64,000 nt of DNA from NCBI RefSeq assembly GCF_022808175.1, contig NZ_JALGBX010000001.1, forward strand, positions 248,001 to 312,000. Direction: 5' to 3'. Source of the DNA: Streptomyces sp. AP-93. Lineage in GTDB: Bacteria > Actinomycetota > Actinomycetes > Streptomycetales > Streptomycetaceae. Position 1 is the first letter of the stretch. The number at the start of each line of letters is the position of its first letter. The position numbers and the translations under genes were made by a program. The notes under the pieces were generated by a model. It was not told where the DNA came from, ran no database searches, and was given only the letters and a program-made list of their open reading frames with translations. Below, piece by piece: positions 16,665-30,837 of the stretch.

Positions 16665-17837
16665 TCAGCCGGACGCCGCGGCCAGGAGTACGTCCACGAG
16701 CCTGTCCGCAGCATCCGGCCGTCCGTACGCCCGAGCCCGTTCGGCCATCGCCGTCCGGCGGGCGGGGTCGGTGAGCAGCGGACCGACCGCGTTCCGCAGG
16801 TGCTCGCCGGTGACCTCGCCGAGCAGGGCGAGCGCCGCACCCGCGTCGGCCAGGTGCCGGGCGTTGTGCGCTTGCTCGTTCCCGGCCGACGTAGCGAGAG
16901 GGACGAACACCGCCGGCTTGCCCAGCGCTGTCAGTTCCGCCAGCGTTCCGGCCCCGCTTCGGGACACCACGACATCGGCCAGCGCCAGTACGTCCGGCAA
17001 CTCCGGCCCGACGAACCCGGCCAGGTGGTATCGGCCGGCGAGAACCGGGTCCAGACCCGCGGCGGCGGACCGGATCCCGTCCACGTTCGCGGGACCGCAC
17101 TGGTGGATCACGTTCGCGTGAGCCAGGAGCCAGGGCAGTACTTCGCGAACCACGGTGTTGATCTGCTGGGCGCCCTGCGCGCCGCCGGTGACGTAGACCG
17201 TCGGCAGACGCCGGTCGAACCCGTACAGGGCCAGCGCCTCGACCGCCTTGTCCCCGTGGCCGCCCAGTACTTCCGGCCGTACCGGGTTTCCGGTGACGAC
17301 CGCGCGCTCGCGCACCTCGGCGGGCAGCAGCGGTAGCGAGGACTCCGAGGACACCGCGATCCGCGTCGCCGAGCTCGCGAGTTTCCGGTTGGCCAGTCCG
17401 AGCCGGACCGTCTGCTCGTGCAGGACCAGCGGACGCCGGCACAGCCGCGCGGCCAGCCCGGCCGGGACGGCGACGTACCCGCCCGTCGCGAGGACGACGT
17501 CCGGCTGGAAGCCGGAGACGATCGACCTGGCCTGAGCCACGCCGAGCGGCACCCGGGCCATGTCCTTCACGTTCGCCGCGGACAGCATCTTGAGCGGGTT
17601 CGAGGAGCGGCGGATCTTCCCCGTGGCCACCGTCCTGAACGCGATGCCCTCCGCCGGGGCGACACGCGCCTCAAGGCCGTCCTCGGTACCGATCCACAGG
17701 ACGTCCAGTGTGCCGCCCGAGGCTGCGAGGCGGCCCTGCAACGTACGGATCGCCGTCAGCGCCGGGTAGGTGTGACCGCCAGTCCCCCCGCCCGTCACGA
17801 GCAGCCGGAAGGAACGCGGGTGAGAGGGAATGTCCAC
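16665..17837 (-). CDS. MurG-like GT28 glycosyltransferase
   Basis: A 390-residue GT-B protein of family 28. The N-terminal donor-loop GGGTGGHTYPA, the LVLHEQTVRLGLANRKLA segment, GGAQGAQQINT and SRSGAGTLAELTALGKPAVF all match MurG-type enzymes, which use UDP-sugars on lipid acceptors at the membrane face. The cell-wall murG normally lies in the division cluster, so this copy is probably specialised, transferring the island's sugar to a lipid or small molecule. The start is GTG 17837 (VDIPSHPRSF); an ATG at 17906 would add an unstructured basic extension. It is convergent with the sugar operon. Confidence 0.8.
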   Translation of the reverse strand: MDIPSHPRSFRLLVTGGGTGGHTYPALTAIRTLQGRLAASGGTLDVLWIGTEDGLEARVAPAEGIAFRTVATGKIRRSSNPLKMLSAANVKDMARVPLGVAQARSIVSGFQPDVVLATGGYVAVPAGLAARLCRRPLVLHEQTVRLGLANRKLASSATRIAVSSESSLPLLPAEVRERAVVTGNPVRPEVLGGHGDKAVEALALYGFDRRLPTVYVTGGAQGAQQINTVVREVLPWLLAHANVIHQCGPANVDGIRSAAAGLDPVLAGRYHLAGFVGPELPDVLALADVVVSRSGAGTLAELTALGKPAVFVPLATSAGNEQAHNARHLADAGAALALLGEVTGEHLRNAVGPLLTDPARRTAMAERARAYGRPDAADRLVDVLLAAASG

Positions 17838-17997
17838 CCGGGCAACCCTACTGTTTGAGGGCGCCCCAGCACGACGTGGCTGTCGCCGACCGCCCTCATC
17901 TGCCAACCAGCCCTTGAGGCGGTCGGCTTCGGCCCGCTGGTCGAGGCGTGGCTCTTGTTGCCGACCTGCCGGCTCGACGACGCGTCGGGTACGGATG

Positions 17998-20900
17998 TCA
18001 GTGCCGCGGGCATGGTGGGCTGAAGGTGACTGCTGTGAAGTGCTGGGACCATTGGGGTCGGGTGATCCGGGGGTGCGCGCTGTTGCAGATGCGGGCCGTG
18101 ACCCTGGCCAGGGTGGTGTCCCACAGGCGGATCGTGAAGTCGTTGCCGCCGGTGGACAGGGTGTTGCCGTCCGGGCTGAAGGCCACGGCCGGGACGGGGT
18201 TCGTGTGGCCGGTGAGGGTGGTGGGGGTGGCCGTACCGTTCACGTCCCACAGGAGGGCCTTGCCGTCCGCGGCGGCGGCTGCCAGGCGGTGGCCGCCGAC
18301 GTCGAAGGTCAGCCTGTAGATCCAGGAGCCGGACCCCGGCAGTCGCCTCACCTTGGTCGGGCGGCCGATGGCGTCGACTTCCATCAGCCATACCGTCTTG
18401 TCCCTGCGGTGGAACGCGGCCAGTTGCCGGTTGTCGGGGCTGAATACGCCGCCGGTCAGGGGGTCGGAGCGGAGGGGGGACGGAAGTTCCCTGGGGCTGC
18501 GCGGATCGCTGATGTCCCACCACCGCAGCGGACCGGACTCTCCGCTGCTCGTCAGCAGGGTGCGCCCGTCCGGCCGGAAGGATGCCAGGGTGACGTCCGG
18601 CCCGTCCTCGGCGATCCGGCTCAGGGGCTTGGGACTGCCGGGATCGGTCAGGTCCCACAGGCCTGCTCTGCCCAGGGCCCAGACGGCCAGCAGGCGGCCG
18701 CCCGCACCGAAGGCGACGCCGCCGACTTCGCCGGCGCCGGGCCTGAGGACCGAAGCCAGTCGCGGTCTGCGCGGATCGGTCACGTCCCACACGCGGACGG
18801 TGGTGTCCTCGCTGGCCGTGACGAGGGTGCGCCCGTCCGGGCTGAAGGCCACGCACCGCACGAACCTGGTGTGGCCGTGCAGGACCGAGAGCGGCCACAG
18901 GGCACGGCCACCGGTGACCTGCCACAGCCGTGCGGTGCCGTCCCAGCTGGCGCTCGCGAGCACGTGGCCGCCCGGGGCGTACGCCAGGGACGTGACCACG
19001 TCGTCGTGGGTCGCGAGCGACAGGTCCCGCAGGTCCAGGAGCCGGTCGGAGATGGCGAGCATCTGGCCGTCCGGGCTGAACGCGGCCTGGTAGAACCCGC
19101 CCTGGATCGTGCTGGTCCGCTTCGGCTTCGCCGGGGCGGCGACATCCCAGAACTGGACGGACCCCCCGACCGAGACGAGCGTGCTGCCGTCCGGGCCGAA
19201 CGCCACCGACCAGACGATCGCGGGATGGCCGGGCAGCACGGCCGGTGGCTTCCTTCGCGGGCCGGTGTCCCAGACCCGTGCGGTGCGATCCCAGCTCCCG
19301 GTCGCCACCAGAGCGCCGTCGGGGCTGAACGCCGCCGAGGTCACCGTGTCGGTGTGTCCGCGCAGGACGTCGAGGAGGAGGGGATCGGCGGGGTCGGTGA
19401 CGTTCCACAGCCTGACGGTGGTGTCGCCGGTGGTCGCCAGGGTGCGGCCGTCCGGGCTGAACGTCGCCGAAGTGACCGCGTGGGTGTGGCCCGGCAGGGT
19501 GGCCAGCAATCGCGGGTGGCGGGGATCGCTCACCCTCCACAGCCGCGCCGAGCCGTCGGCGTGGCCGGTGGCCAGGACGGCGCCCGGCCCGTACGCCACC
19601 CACGTCGGCCCGGACCGCTGGTCCGGCAGCGTGCTCAGCTCGGCGGGCGCACGCCGGTCCGTCACGTCCCACAGCCGTACCGAGCGTTCGCTCGCCGTGG
19701 CCAGGACACGGCCGCCTTCGCCGAACGCCACCGACATCAGCCGCTCCGGCTGGTTCACGACGGCCAGCTGAACGGGGTGGTGGGCGTCCCGGACATCCCA
19801 CAGCCGGACCGTGCGGTCCCAGCTCGCGGTGGCCAGGACCCGGCTCCCGGGGGCGAAGGAGACCGAGACCACGTCGGAGGTGTGGCCGGTGACCCGGCTC
19901 GTGTACGGCGTGGCGAACGCACTCATGAGCTGGTCGCGGACGTCGCCGGTGGGTGCCAGCCGGTACGCGGCCAGGTTCAGCTGCGCGGCGAGCGAGGGGT
20001 CCTGCGGCCGCACCTCGGCCGCGTCCGCGGCGGTCTTCCGCGCGATGGCCACGTTGCGCTGCTGGAGGGCGGAGTCGCGCGAGTCGACGGCCAGCCCGCC
20101 CGCTGTCGCAGCGATGACCACCAGCACCGTGAGCAGCGTGACCAGCTGCCGCAGGCGGACCGTCCGCCGCCTGGCCGCCGCCATCTCGCCGGCCTGCGCT
20201 TCCCGGCTCGCGTCGAGGAAGCGCCGTTCCCTGGAGGTCAGCCGGCTGCCGTCCGCGGCGGCCAGGTCCAGTGCCGCGGCCAGGCGGGCCCCCCGGTAGA
20301 GGGCGTGCGGGTCACGGTCGCGCAGCTCCCAGCCGGCCGTCGCGTCGGTGAGCTGCCGGTGCAGGAGCAGCCGGTCCCGGTCCTCGGTCAGCCAGCCGCG
20401 CAGCCTCGGCCAGCACCGGATGATCGCCTCGTGGGTGATCTCGACGCACCCCTCGTCCAGCGTCACCAGCCGCTGCCGGGCGAGGGATTCGAGCACGAAG
20501 GCCGTATCGGGGTTCTGGTCCAGCTCGTCCCTGGTGATGCGGCGCCTGGTGTCCTCCGTACCGTCACCCAGCGCGGTCAGCCGGAGGAACAGCGACCGGG
20601 CGAGGTCCTGCTGCACGGGCGACAGCCCCCGGTAGGCGGCCTCCGCGGTCTGCGCGAGCGCGTGCTGGATGCCGCCGGCCGCCAGATACCCGTCCAGGGT
20701 CAGGCGGTTGCCGCTGCGGCGGCGCCAGGTCTCGACCATCGCGTGCGAAACCAGGGGCAGCGCACCCGGCTGGCCGGTGGCGTCCGCGATGACGGCCGCC
20801 AGCAGCGGTCCGGTCACCGAGCAGTCGGCGAGCATGGCCGGCCGGGTGACGGCCTCGCGCAGCTCCTGGCTGCTCATCGGGCCGACCGCGATCTGCGCGT

Positions 20901-21768
20901 CGCGCATCGCCTCGACCAGCCGGGGGTCCTTGACGCAGTGCCCGTAGAAATCGGCGCGCACGCCGATCACCACCCGGGTCCGGCTGGTCGCCGCCGTGGT
21001 GGCCGCGGTCAACAGGGCGATGAACGCGTCCCGTTCGGCCGGGTCCCCGCAGAGGGTGAAGACCTCTTCGAACTGGTCGACCACGATCAGCGCGTCGATG
21101 TCCGGTGCGCGGTCGATCACGGTCTGCCGGATCCTCAGGTGCAGCGCCCCGGGATCCTCCAGCAGCTCGGCCACCAGTGCGCCGGGAGCCGCGCCCGTCT
21201 CGGCGGCCAGGTGGACGGCGCACTCCTCCACGGGACGCGCGCCCGGCGTGAACAGCATCACCGGCCACCCCGATGCCCGCGCACGGGCCACGAGCCCCGC
21301 CCGCAGCACCGAGGACTTCCCCGAACCCGACGGCCCGAAGACCGCCAGGAACCGGCGCTCGCGCACCTTCGCGAGGACCTCGCCGGTCAGCCGTTCGCGC
21401 CCGAAGAACCGGTCGGCGTCCTCCGGCTGGAACGCCGACAGCCCCGCGTACGGTGCGCCCTGCCCGCTGGATTCCCCGGGCTCGCCGCCCTGAGCGCTCG
21501 CGGCGATCTCGGCGGCGACCGCATGCCATCGGGCTTCCCATGCGCACCGGTCACCCTGGCACGCCTCGACATACGCGAGCGTGACACCAAGGCTCGGAAA
21601 CGTGTGCCCGCCCGCGGCGTCCGACAGCGTCGTGGACGAATAGTGCGCCCTCTTGGCCAGCGCCCGATAGGGCGGCCGCCCCGCCGCCTCGCGCAGCTTT
21701 CGAAGGTCGGCGGCGAACTGTGTCAGCGGACCGATGTCCGGGTCGAGCGGCCGTTCGGGGCGGGGCAT
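17998..21768 (-). CDS. HTH-nSTAND-transmembrane-WD40 signalling protein
   Basis: A 1256-residue multidomain protein. Residues ~10-90 form an XRE-like HTH (LREAAGRPPYRALAKRAHYS). A STAND NTPase follows, with Walker A GPSGSGKS near residue 147 and Walker B LIVVDQFEEVF near 225. A hydrophobic segment (LVTLLTVLVVIAATAGGLAV, ~540-560) looks like a membrane span. The rest is about 14 WD40 repeats with recurring FSPDGRTLA and RLWDV motifs. The start is ATG 21768 behind GGAAGGAAGG. STAND proteins oligomerise on sensing a ligand; relatives act in signalling or anti-phage defence, but the trigger and output here are unknown. It is divergent from the secreted lectin gene. Confidence 0.88.
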   Translation of the reverse strand: MPRPERPLDPDIGPLTQFAADLRKLREAAGRPPYRALAKRAHYSSTTLSDAAGGHTFPSLGVTLAYVEACQGDRCAWEARWHAVAAEIAASAQGGEPGESSGQGAPYAGLSAFQPEDADRFFGRERLTGEVLAKVRERRFLAVFGPSGSGKSSVLRAGLVARARASGWPVMLFTPGARPVEECAVHLAAETGAAPGALVAELLEDPGALHLRIRQTVIDRAPDIDALIVVDQFEEVFTLCGDPAERDAFIALLTAATTAATSRTRVVIGVRADFYGHCVKDPRLVEAMRDAQIAVGPMSSQELREAVTRPAMLADCSVTGPLLAAVIADATGQPGALPLVSHAMVETWRRRSGNRLTLDGYLAAGGIQHALAQTAEAAYRGLSPVQQDLARSLFLRLTALGDGTEDTRRRITRDELDQNPDTAFVLESLARQRLVTLDEGCVEITHEAIIRCWPRLRGWLTEDRDRLLLHRQLTDATAGWELRDRDPHALYRGARLAAALDLAAADGSRLTSRERRFLDASREAQAGEMAAARRRTVRLRQLVTLLTVLVVIAATAGGLAVDSRDSALQQRNVAIARKTAADAAEVRPQDPSLAAQLNLAAYRLAPTGDVRDQLMSAFATPYTSRVTGHTSDVVSVSFAPGSRVLATASWDRTVRLWDVRDAHHPVQLAVVNQPERLMSVAFGEGGRVLATASERSVRLWDVTDRRAPAELSTLPDQRSGPTWVAYGPGAVLATGHADGSARLWRVSDPRHPRLLATLPGHTHAVTSATFSPDGRTLATTGDTTVRLWNVTDPADPLLLDVLRGHTDTVTSAAFSPDGALVATGSWDRTARVWDTGPRRKPPAVLPGHPAIVWSVAFGPDGSTLVSVGGSVQFWDVAAPAKPKRTSTIQGGFYQAAFSPDGQMLAISDRLLDLRDLSLATHDDVVTSLAYAPGGHVLASASWDGTARLWQVTGGRALWPLSVLHGHTRFVRCVAFSPDGRTLVTASEDTTVRVWDVTDPRRPRLASVLRPGAGEVGGVAFGAGGRLLAVWALGRAGLWDLTDPGSPKPLSRIAEDGPDVTLASFRPDGRTLLTSSGESGPLRWWDISDPRSPRELPSPLRSDPLTGGVFSPDNRQLAAFHRRDKTVWLMEVDAIGRPTKVRRLPGSGSWIYRLTFDVGGHRLAAAAADGKALLWDVNGTATPTTLTGHTNPVPAVAFSPDGNTLSTGGNDFTIRLWDTTLARVTARICNSAHPRITRPQWSQHFTAVTFSPPCPRH

Positions 21769-21917
21769 GACCTTCCTTCCTGCGCCTCTGCGCAGTCGCG
21801 ATGGGTGGTGTTTGTCCAGCTTTTGATGTCCGGAACCCACGTTCCGGCGCCGGACATCGACCGGCGGCTACACAAGGCCCAGCGCAACCCGCGCACCGGC
21901 GACACGAAGGAGAAACC

Positions 21918-22385
21918 ATGAGGACCGTGCGACGACTGATGCTGCTGGCGGCGGCCACCGGGCTGCTGGCCGGCGCCACCTTGGCGGGCTCGCCCGCGTC
22001 CGCCGCGGCGCCGCTGCTCAAGTCCAACCTGAACGGAAGGTGCGCCGACATCTTCATGTTCCATCAGGAGAACGGCGCCTCCACGGTGACGTGGGACTGC
22101 CACGGCGGCACCAACCAGCAGTGGTACTGGGACGGCGAGCAGATCCGTTCCAATCTGAACGGAAAGTGCCTGGAGATCTACGGCCCCCACCTGGGCGACC
22201 AGGGCTCGGTGAGCATGTGGGACTGCAACGGCGGCCGCCACCAGAAGTGGTTCCGCAACGGCAGTGAGATCCGTAACAGGGTGAACGGAAAGTGCCTGGA
22301 CATCCTGGCCGGCCGGCCCGACAACGGGCAGCTCCTGGTGAGCTGGGGCTGCAACGGCGCACGCAGCCAGAGCTGGGACTTCTGA
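21918..22385 (+). CDS. Secreted ricin-type beta-trefoil lectin
   Basis: A 155-residue protein with a Sec signal peptide (MRTVRRLMLLAAATGLLAGA to about ASAAAP, residue 31) and then one complete beta-trefoil. Three repeats each carry NLNGRC or VNGKCLD-type starts and Q-x-W motifs: QQW, QKW and QSW. It consists of the binding domain alone, with no attached enzyme, so it is a free secreted carbohydrate- or surface-binding protein. The start ATG 21918 follows GAAGGAG. It is divergent from the WD40-STAND gene, 149 bp away, and is followed by a strong hairpin. Confidence 0.85.
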   Translation: MRTVRRLMLLAAATGLLAGATLAGSPASAAAPLLKSNLNGRCADIFMFHQENGASTVTWDCHGGTNQQWYWDGEQIRSNLNGKCLEIYGPHLGDQGSVSMWDCNGGRHQKWFRNGSEIRNRVNGKCLDILAGRPDNGQLLVSWGCNGARSQSWDF

Positions 22386-22390
22386 ACGCC

Positions 22391-22425
22391 GGCCCGGTCC
22401 GGCACCGCACGTGCCGGACCGGGCC
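22391..22425 (+). terminator. Rho-independent-like hairpin after the lectin gene
   Basis: GGCCCGGTCCGGCAC (22391-22405) pairs perfectly with GTGCCGGACCGGGCC (22411-22425) around a 5-nt loop, 6 bp after the lectin stop codon. There is no long T-run, as usual in Streptomyces. Confidence 0.75.
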
Positions 22426-22464
22426 CCCCGTTTCGAATCGAATCATCAGAAAAGAGGGTGGCGC

Positions 22465-22776
22465 ATGTCCTTTCAGGCGATGAAGAACGAGCGAAACCAG
22501 CATTCCGAAACCGAGGGCCCGGACCGGCGGGCGTTCCTGACCAGGGCGCTCGGTGTGACGGCCGGTCTGGTCGGAGCGGCGGCGGCGGGCACCTTCGCCG
22601 CCCCGGCTTCGGCGCGGGAATCCCATGCCCTGGCGAACCAGCCGAACTGGCGCTTCTGCGTGAAGTGCTACGGCATGTTCTTCTACGGCTACCAGGACAA
22701 CGGCCGCTGCGCCGCCGGCGGCGCCCACAGCCGCCAGTCCAGGCCCGACTACGACTTCGTCATCCCGCACAGGTAG
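22465..22776 (+). CDS. Small Tat-exported protein with a Cys/His motif
   Basis: A 103-residue protein. The N-terminal region has a twin-arginine signal ([15 protein letters not shown]) and an AxA site near PASARES, so it is probably exported folded. The mature ~50 residues carry [19 protein letters not shown] followed by GGAHSRQ, a C-x2-C-x14-C pattern with a His that could bind a metal. I recall similar FCxxC-x-MF-x(n)-GxC-x(n)-GGxH modules in actinobacterial secreted proteins, but know no function. The start ATG 22465 follows GAGGGTGG. It lies just downstream of the lectin terminator, with its own hairpin after it. Confidence 0.75.
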   Translation: MSFQAMKNERNQHSETEGPDRRAFLTRALGVTAGLVGAAAAGTFAAPASARESHALANQPNWRFCVKCYGMFFYGYQDNGRCAAGGAHSRQSRPDYDFVIPHR

Positions 22777-22794
22777 ACCCGTCCTCCGCCCCGC

Positions 22795-22822
22795 GCCCAC
22801 CAACCCCGAGGGGCTGGTGGGC
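22795..22822 (+). terminator. Hairpin after the Tat-protein gene
   Basis: GCCCACCAACCCC and GGGGCTGGTGGGC pair with one mismatch around GAG, 19 bp after the stop codon and upstream of the amylase promoter. Confidence 0.7.
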
Positions 22823-22888
22823 GTTCTCACGCCCGTGCCCGCCCGTGCCCGCCCCATCCGACTCGACCCGGAAACAATTCTGCAATCT

Positions 22889-22930
22889 CTTGCGCAAGGT
22901 CTTGCAGAGGCTCCGCCCGGCACCTACGGT
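22889..22930 (+). promoter_or_regulatory. Amylase promoter with MalR-type operator
   Basis: CTTGCGCAAG (22889-22898) is a perfect palindrome, and CTTGCAG follows at 22901-22907. TTGCAG at 22902-22907 is a fair -35 and TACGGT at 22925-22930 a -10, exactly 17 bp apart, so the operator covers the -35. The half-sites match those at malE, which suggests shared control of the extracellular and uptake steps. Confidence 0.65.
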
Positions 22931-23002
22931 CGCTGCAATCCCCAACTCGGCCGTGACCGGTCCCCACCCGGTCGTGTGCCTCTCCGCCAGGAGGAACACC
23001 GC

Positions 23003-24763
23003 ATGCCAACCCGTGCCCGCGCCGCCAGAGCCGCCGCCGCGCTGCTCTCCGTATCCGCCGTCACCGCCGTGGCCGCCCTCGCCGTCGTCGGGGGGTCCGC
23101 GCCGCAGGCTCTGGCCGCCGCCCCAGGTGAGAAGGACGTCACCGCCGTCATGTTCGAGTGGCGGTTCGATGCCGTGGGCAAGGCCTGCGGGGAGAGCCTC
23201 GGGCCCGCCGGGTACGGCTACGTTCAGGTGTCGCCCCCGCAGGAGCACATCCAGGGGGCCCAGTGGTGGACCTCGTACCAGCCCGTCAGCTACAAGATCG
23301 CCGGGCGGCTGGGCGACCGTACCGCCTTCAAGGCCATGATCGACGCCTGTCACGCGGCCGGCGTGAAGGTCGTCGCCGACTCCGTCATCAACCACATGGC
23401 GGCGGGGGACGGGGTGGGGACGGGGGGCAGTTCGTACACGAAGTACAACTACCCCGGCATCTACTCCGGCGGCGACATGGACGACTGCCGGTCCTCGATA
23501 TCGAACTACGGCGATCGCGGGAACGTCCAGAACTGCGAGCTCGTCCAGCTCGCCGACCTGGACACCGGCGAGGACTACGTGCGTGGCCGCATCGCCGGCT
23601 ACCTCAACGACCTGCTCTCCCTCGGCGTCGACGGCTTCCGGATCGACGCCGCCAAGCACATGCCCGCCGCCGACCTCGCCAACATCAAGTCGCGGATGTC
23701 GAACCCGAACGCCTACTGGAAGCAGGAGGCGATCCACGGCGCCGGGGAAGCGGTCTCGCCGAGCGAGTACCTCGGGAACGGCGACGTGCAGGAGTTCCGG
23801 TACGCGCGCGACCTCAAGCGGGTCTTCCAGAGCGAGAACCTCGCCTACCTGAAGAACTTCGGGGAGGCGTGGGGGCACATGCCCTCCGGGCAGTCCGCCG
23901 TCTTCGTCGACAACCACGACACGGAGCGCGGCGGTGACACCCTCAGCTACAAGGACGGGTCCGCCTACACGCTCGCAAACGTCTTCATGCTCGCCTGGCC
24001 CTACGGTTCGCCCGACGTGCACTCCGGCTACGAGTGGACCGACCGCGATGCAGGCCCGCCCAACGGCGGCGCGGTGAACGCCTGTTACGCCGACGGCTGG
24101 AAGTGCCAGCACGCCTGGCGGGAGATCTCCTCCATGGTCGGCTTCCGCAACTCCGCGCGCGGCCAGGCCGTCACCGACTGGTGGGACAACGGCGCGGACC
24201 AAGTCGCCTTCGGCCGGGGGGCCAAGGCGTACGTGGCGATCAACCACGAGGGCTCGGCGCTGACCCGGACGTTCCAGACCTCCCTCGCGGGCGGCGACTA
24301 CTGCGACGTGCAGAGCGGCCGCACGGTGAGCGTGGACTCCGCAGGGCGGTTCACCACCACCGTCGGAGCCGGGACGGCCGTCGCCCTGCACGTCGGCGCC
24401 CGAGGGTGCGGCGCCACCTCCACCCCGAGCCCGACTCCGACCCCGACGCCCACCCCGACCCCCACCGCCACCGCCGGTGCTTCCTTCGCCGTCAACGCCA
24501 CCACCGTCGTCGGCCAGAACATCTACGTCACCGGCGACCGCGCCGAGCTCGGCAGCTGGAACACCGGCGCCGCGCTCAAGCTCGACCCGGCCGCCTATCC
24601 CGTCTGGAAGCTCGACGTCACGCTCCCGCCCGGCACGGTCTTCGCGTACAAGTACGTCCGCAAGGACGCCGCCGGGAACGTCACCTGGGAGAGCGGAGCC
24701 AACCGCTCCGCCACGGTCCCCGCCAACGGCAAGGTCACGCTGACCGACACCTGGCGCAACTGA
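23003..24763 (+). CDS. Secreted alpha-amylase with C-terminal CBM20 starch-binding domain
   Basis: A 586-residue exported GH13 alpha-amylase. The signal peptide ends near ALAAAP (residue ~36). Catalytic regions: VVADSVINH (~124), GFRIDAAKH (~211, nucleophile Asp), the Glu of GAGEAVS (~250) and [10 protein letters not shown] (~304). A Thr/Pro linker (residues ~475-490) leads to a CBM20 that binds raw starch, with [10 protein letters not shown] and FAYKYV motifs. It makes maltose and maltodextrins outside the cell. It is followed after 41 bp by the amylopullulanase gene with no terminator, so the two are probably cotranscribed from the MalR-type promoter. Confidence 0.93.
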   Translation: MPTRARAARAAAALLSVSAVTAVAALAVVGGSAPQALAAAPGEKDVTAVMFEWRFDAVGKACGESLGPAGYGYVQVSPPQEHIQGAQWWTSYQPVSYKIAGRLGDRTAFKAMIDACHAAGVKVVADSVINHMAAGDGVGTGGSSYTKYNYPGIYSGGDMDDCRSSISNYGDRGNVQNCELVQLADLDTGEDYVRGRIAGYLNDLLSLGVDGFRIDAAKHMPAADLANIKSRMSNPNAYWKQEAIHGAGEAVSPSEYLGNGDVQEFRYARDLKRVFQSENLAYLKNFGEAWGHMPSGQSAVFVDNHDTERGGDTLSYKDGSAYTLANVFMLAWPYGSPDVHSGYEWTDRDAGPPNGGAVNACYADGWKCQHAWREISSMVGFRNSARGQAVTDWWDNGADQVAFGRGAKAYVAINHEGSALTRTFQTSLAGGDYCDVQSGRTVSVDSAGRFTTTVGAGTAVALHVGARGCGATSTPSPTPTPTPTPTPTATAGASFAVNATTVVGQNIYVTGDRAELGSWNTGAALKLDPAAYPVWKLDVTLPPGTVFAYKYVRKDAAGNVTWESGANRSATVPANGKVTLTDTWRN

Positions 24764-24804
24764 CCCTCCCGCCCCACCCCGTCCCGCACCCGAGGAGATC
24801 CTCC

Positions 24805-30191
<5,387 letters not shown>

Positions 30192-30195
<4 letters not shown>

Positions 30196-30240
30196 CCCGT
30201 CACGCGGGGGCGACCCGTCACCCGGGGGTGACCCGTCAGG
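30192..30240. repeat. 18-bp tandem repeat at the pullulanase stop
   Basis: GTGACCCGTCACGCGGGG is repeated 2.7 times (30192, 30210, 30228) with two substitutions. The first copy contains the pullulanase TGA. It fills the gap to the convergent GNAT gene. Confidence 0.7.
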
Positions 30241-30252
30241 CGCGGCCGCGGA

Positions 30253-30798
30253 TCAGGCCGAGTTGACCAGAGTGAGCTGGTCCAGCCGCTTCTCCAGCAG
30301 GATCACCCCGTACACCCGCCCGTCCTTGCCCTCCTTGTGGGGGAACTCCCCGACCACCCGGTAGCCCGCGGACTGGTAGTACGCGAGCAGCCGGGGGTTC
30401 GTGGAGACGCAGTCCAGCCGCGCCCGCTCGCGGCCGGTCCTGGCGATGCGCCGCTCGGAGTGTTCGAGCAGCCGCCGGCCGGCCCCGGCGGGCGCGGCTT
30501 CGCGTTCGACCATGAGCCGGTGCACGTAGCCGGCCACGGGCGGCTGGATGCCCCAGGCGTCCTCGTCGGACCACCACAGCTCGTACGCCCCGACGGCGTG
30601 CCCGTTGCCGTCCGAGGCGATCCACACCTCGCCCTCGCGCATGACCGCCCGGAAGTGCGCGGCGTCCTTGTCGCCGGGCTTCCACTGCTCGATCCCGTGC
30701 GCGGCCATCCAGCGGGCGGCCTGGTCGTACAGCGCCACCAGCGTGCCGGCGTCCTTCTCCTCGGCCTGCCGGAACACGATCCCGTCGTCAATGATCAC
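30253..30798 (-). CDS. GNAT-family N-acetyltransferase
   Basis: A 181-residue GNAT protein. Motif A, the acetyl-CoA loop, reads VHRLMVEREAAPAGAGRRLL, and the C-terminal part has NPRLLAYYQSAGYRVVGEFPH, as in Rim-like and small-molecule acetyltransferases. The substrate cannot be inferred. The start is ATG 30798. It is the last gene of a leftward series after the TetR gene (39-bp gap) and is convergent with the pullulanase gene. Confidence 0.85.
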   Translation of the reverse strand: MIIDDGIVFRQAEEKDAGTLVALYDQAARWMAAHGIEQWKPGDKDAAHFRAVMREGEVWIASDGNGHAVGAYELWWSDEDAWGIQPPVAGYVHRLMVEREAAPAGAGRRLLEHSERRIARTGRERARLDCVSTNPRLLAYYQSAGYRVVGEFPHKEGKDGRVYGVILLEKRLDQLTLVNSA

Positions 30799-30837
30799 GC
30801 GGGCATTATTGCGTGCTATTCGATCAAGGACGGTCCA

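Noticed and set aside
11433..17837. Classical antibiotic gene cluster with known deoxysugar pathway
   Set aside because: No polyketide, peptide or aminocyclitol genes, no nucleotidyltransferase, and no resistance or export gene; kept only as an uncharacterised glycan island.
17830..21921. A 1363-codon open frame on the + strand
   Set aside because: It is the antisense shadow of the WD40-STAND gene; its composition (Arg, Gly, Pro, Val) lacks any domain, while the opposite strand has Walker motifs and WD40 repeats.
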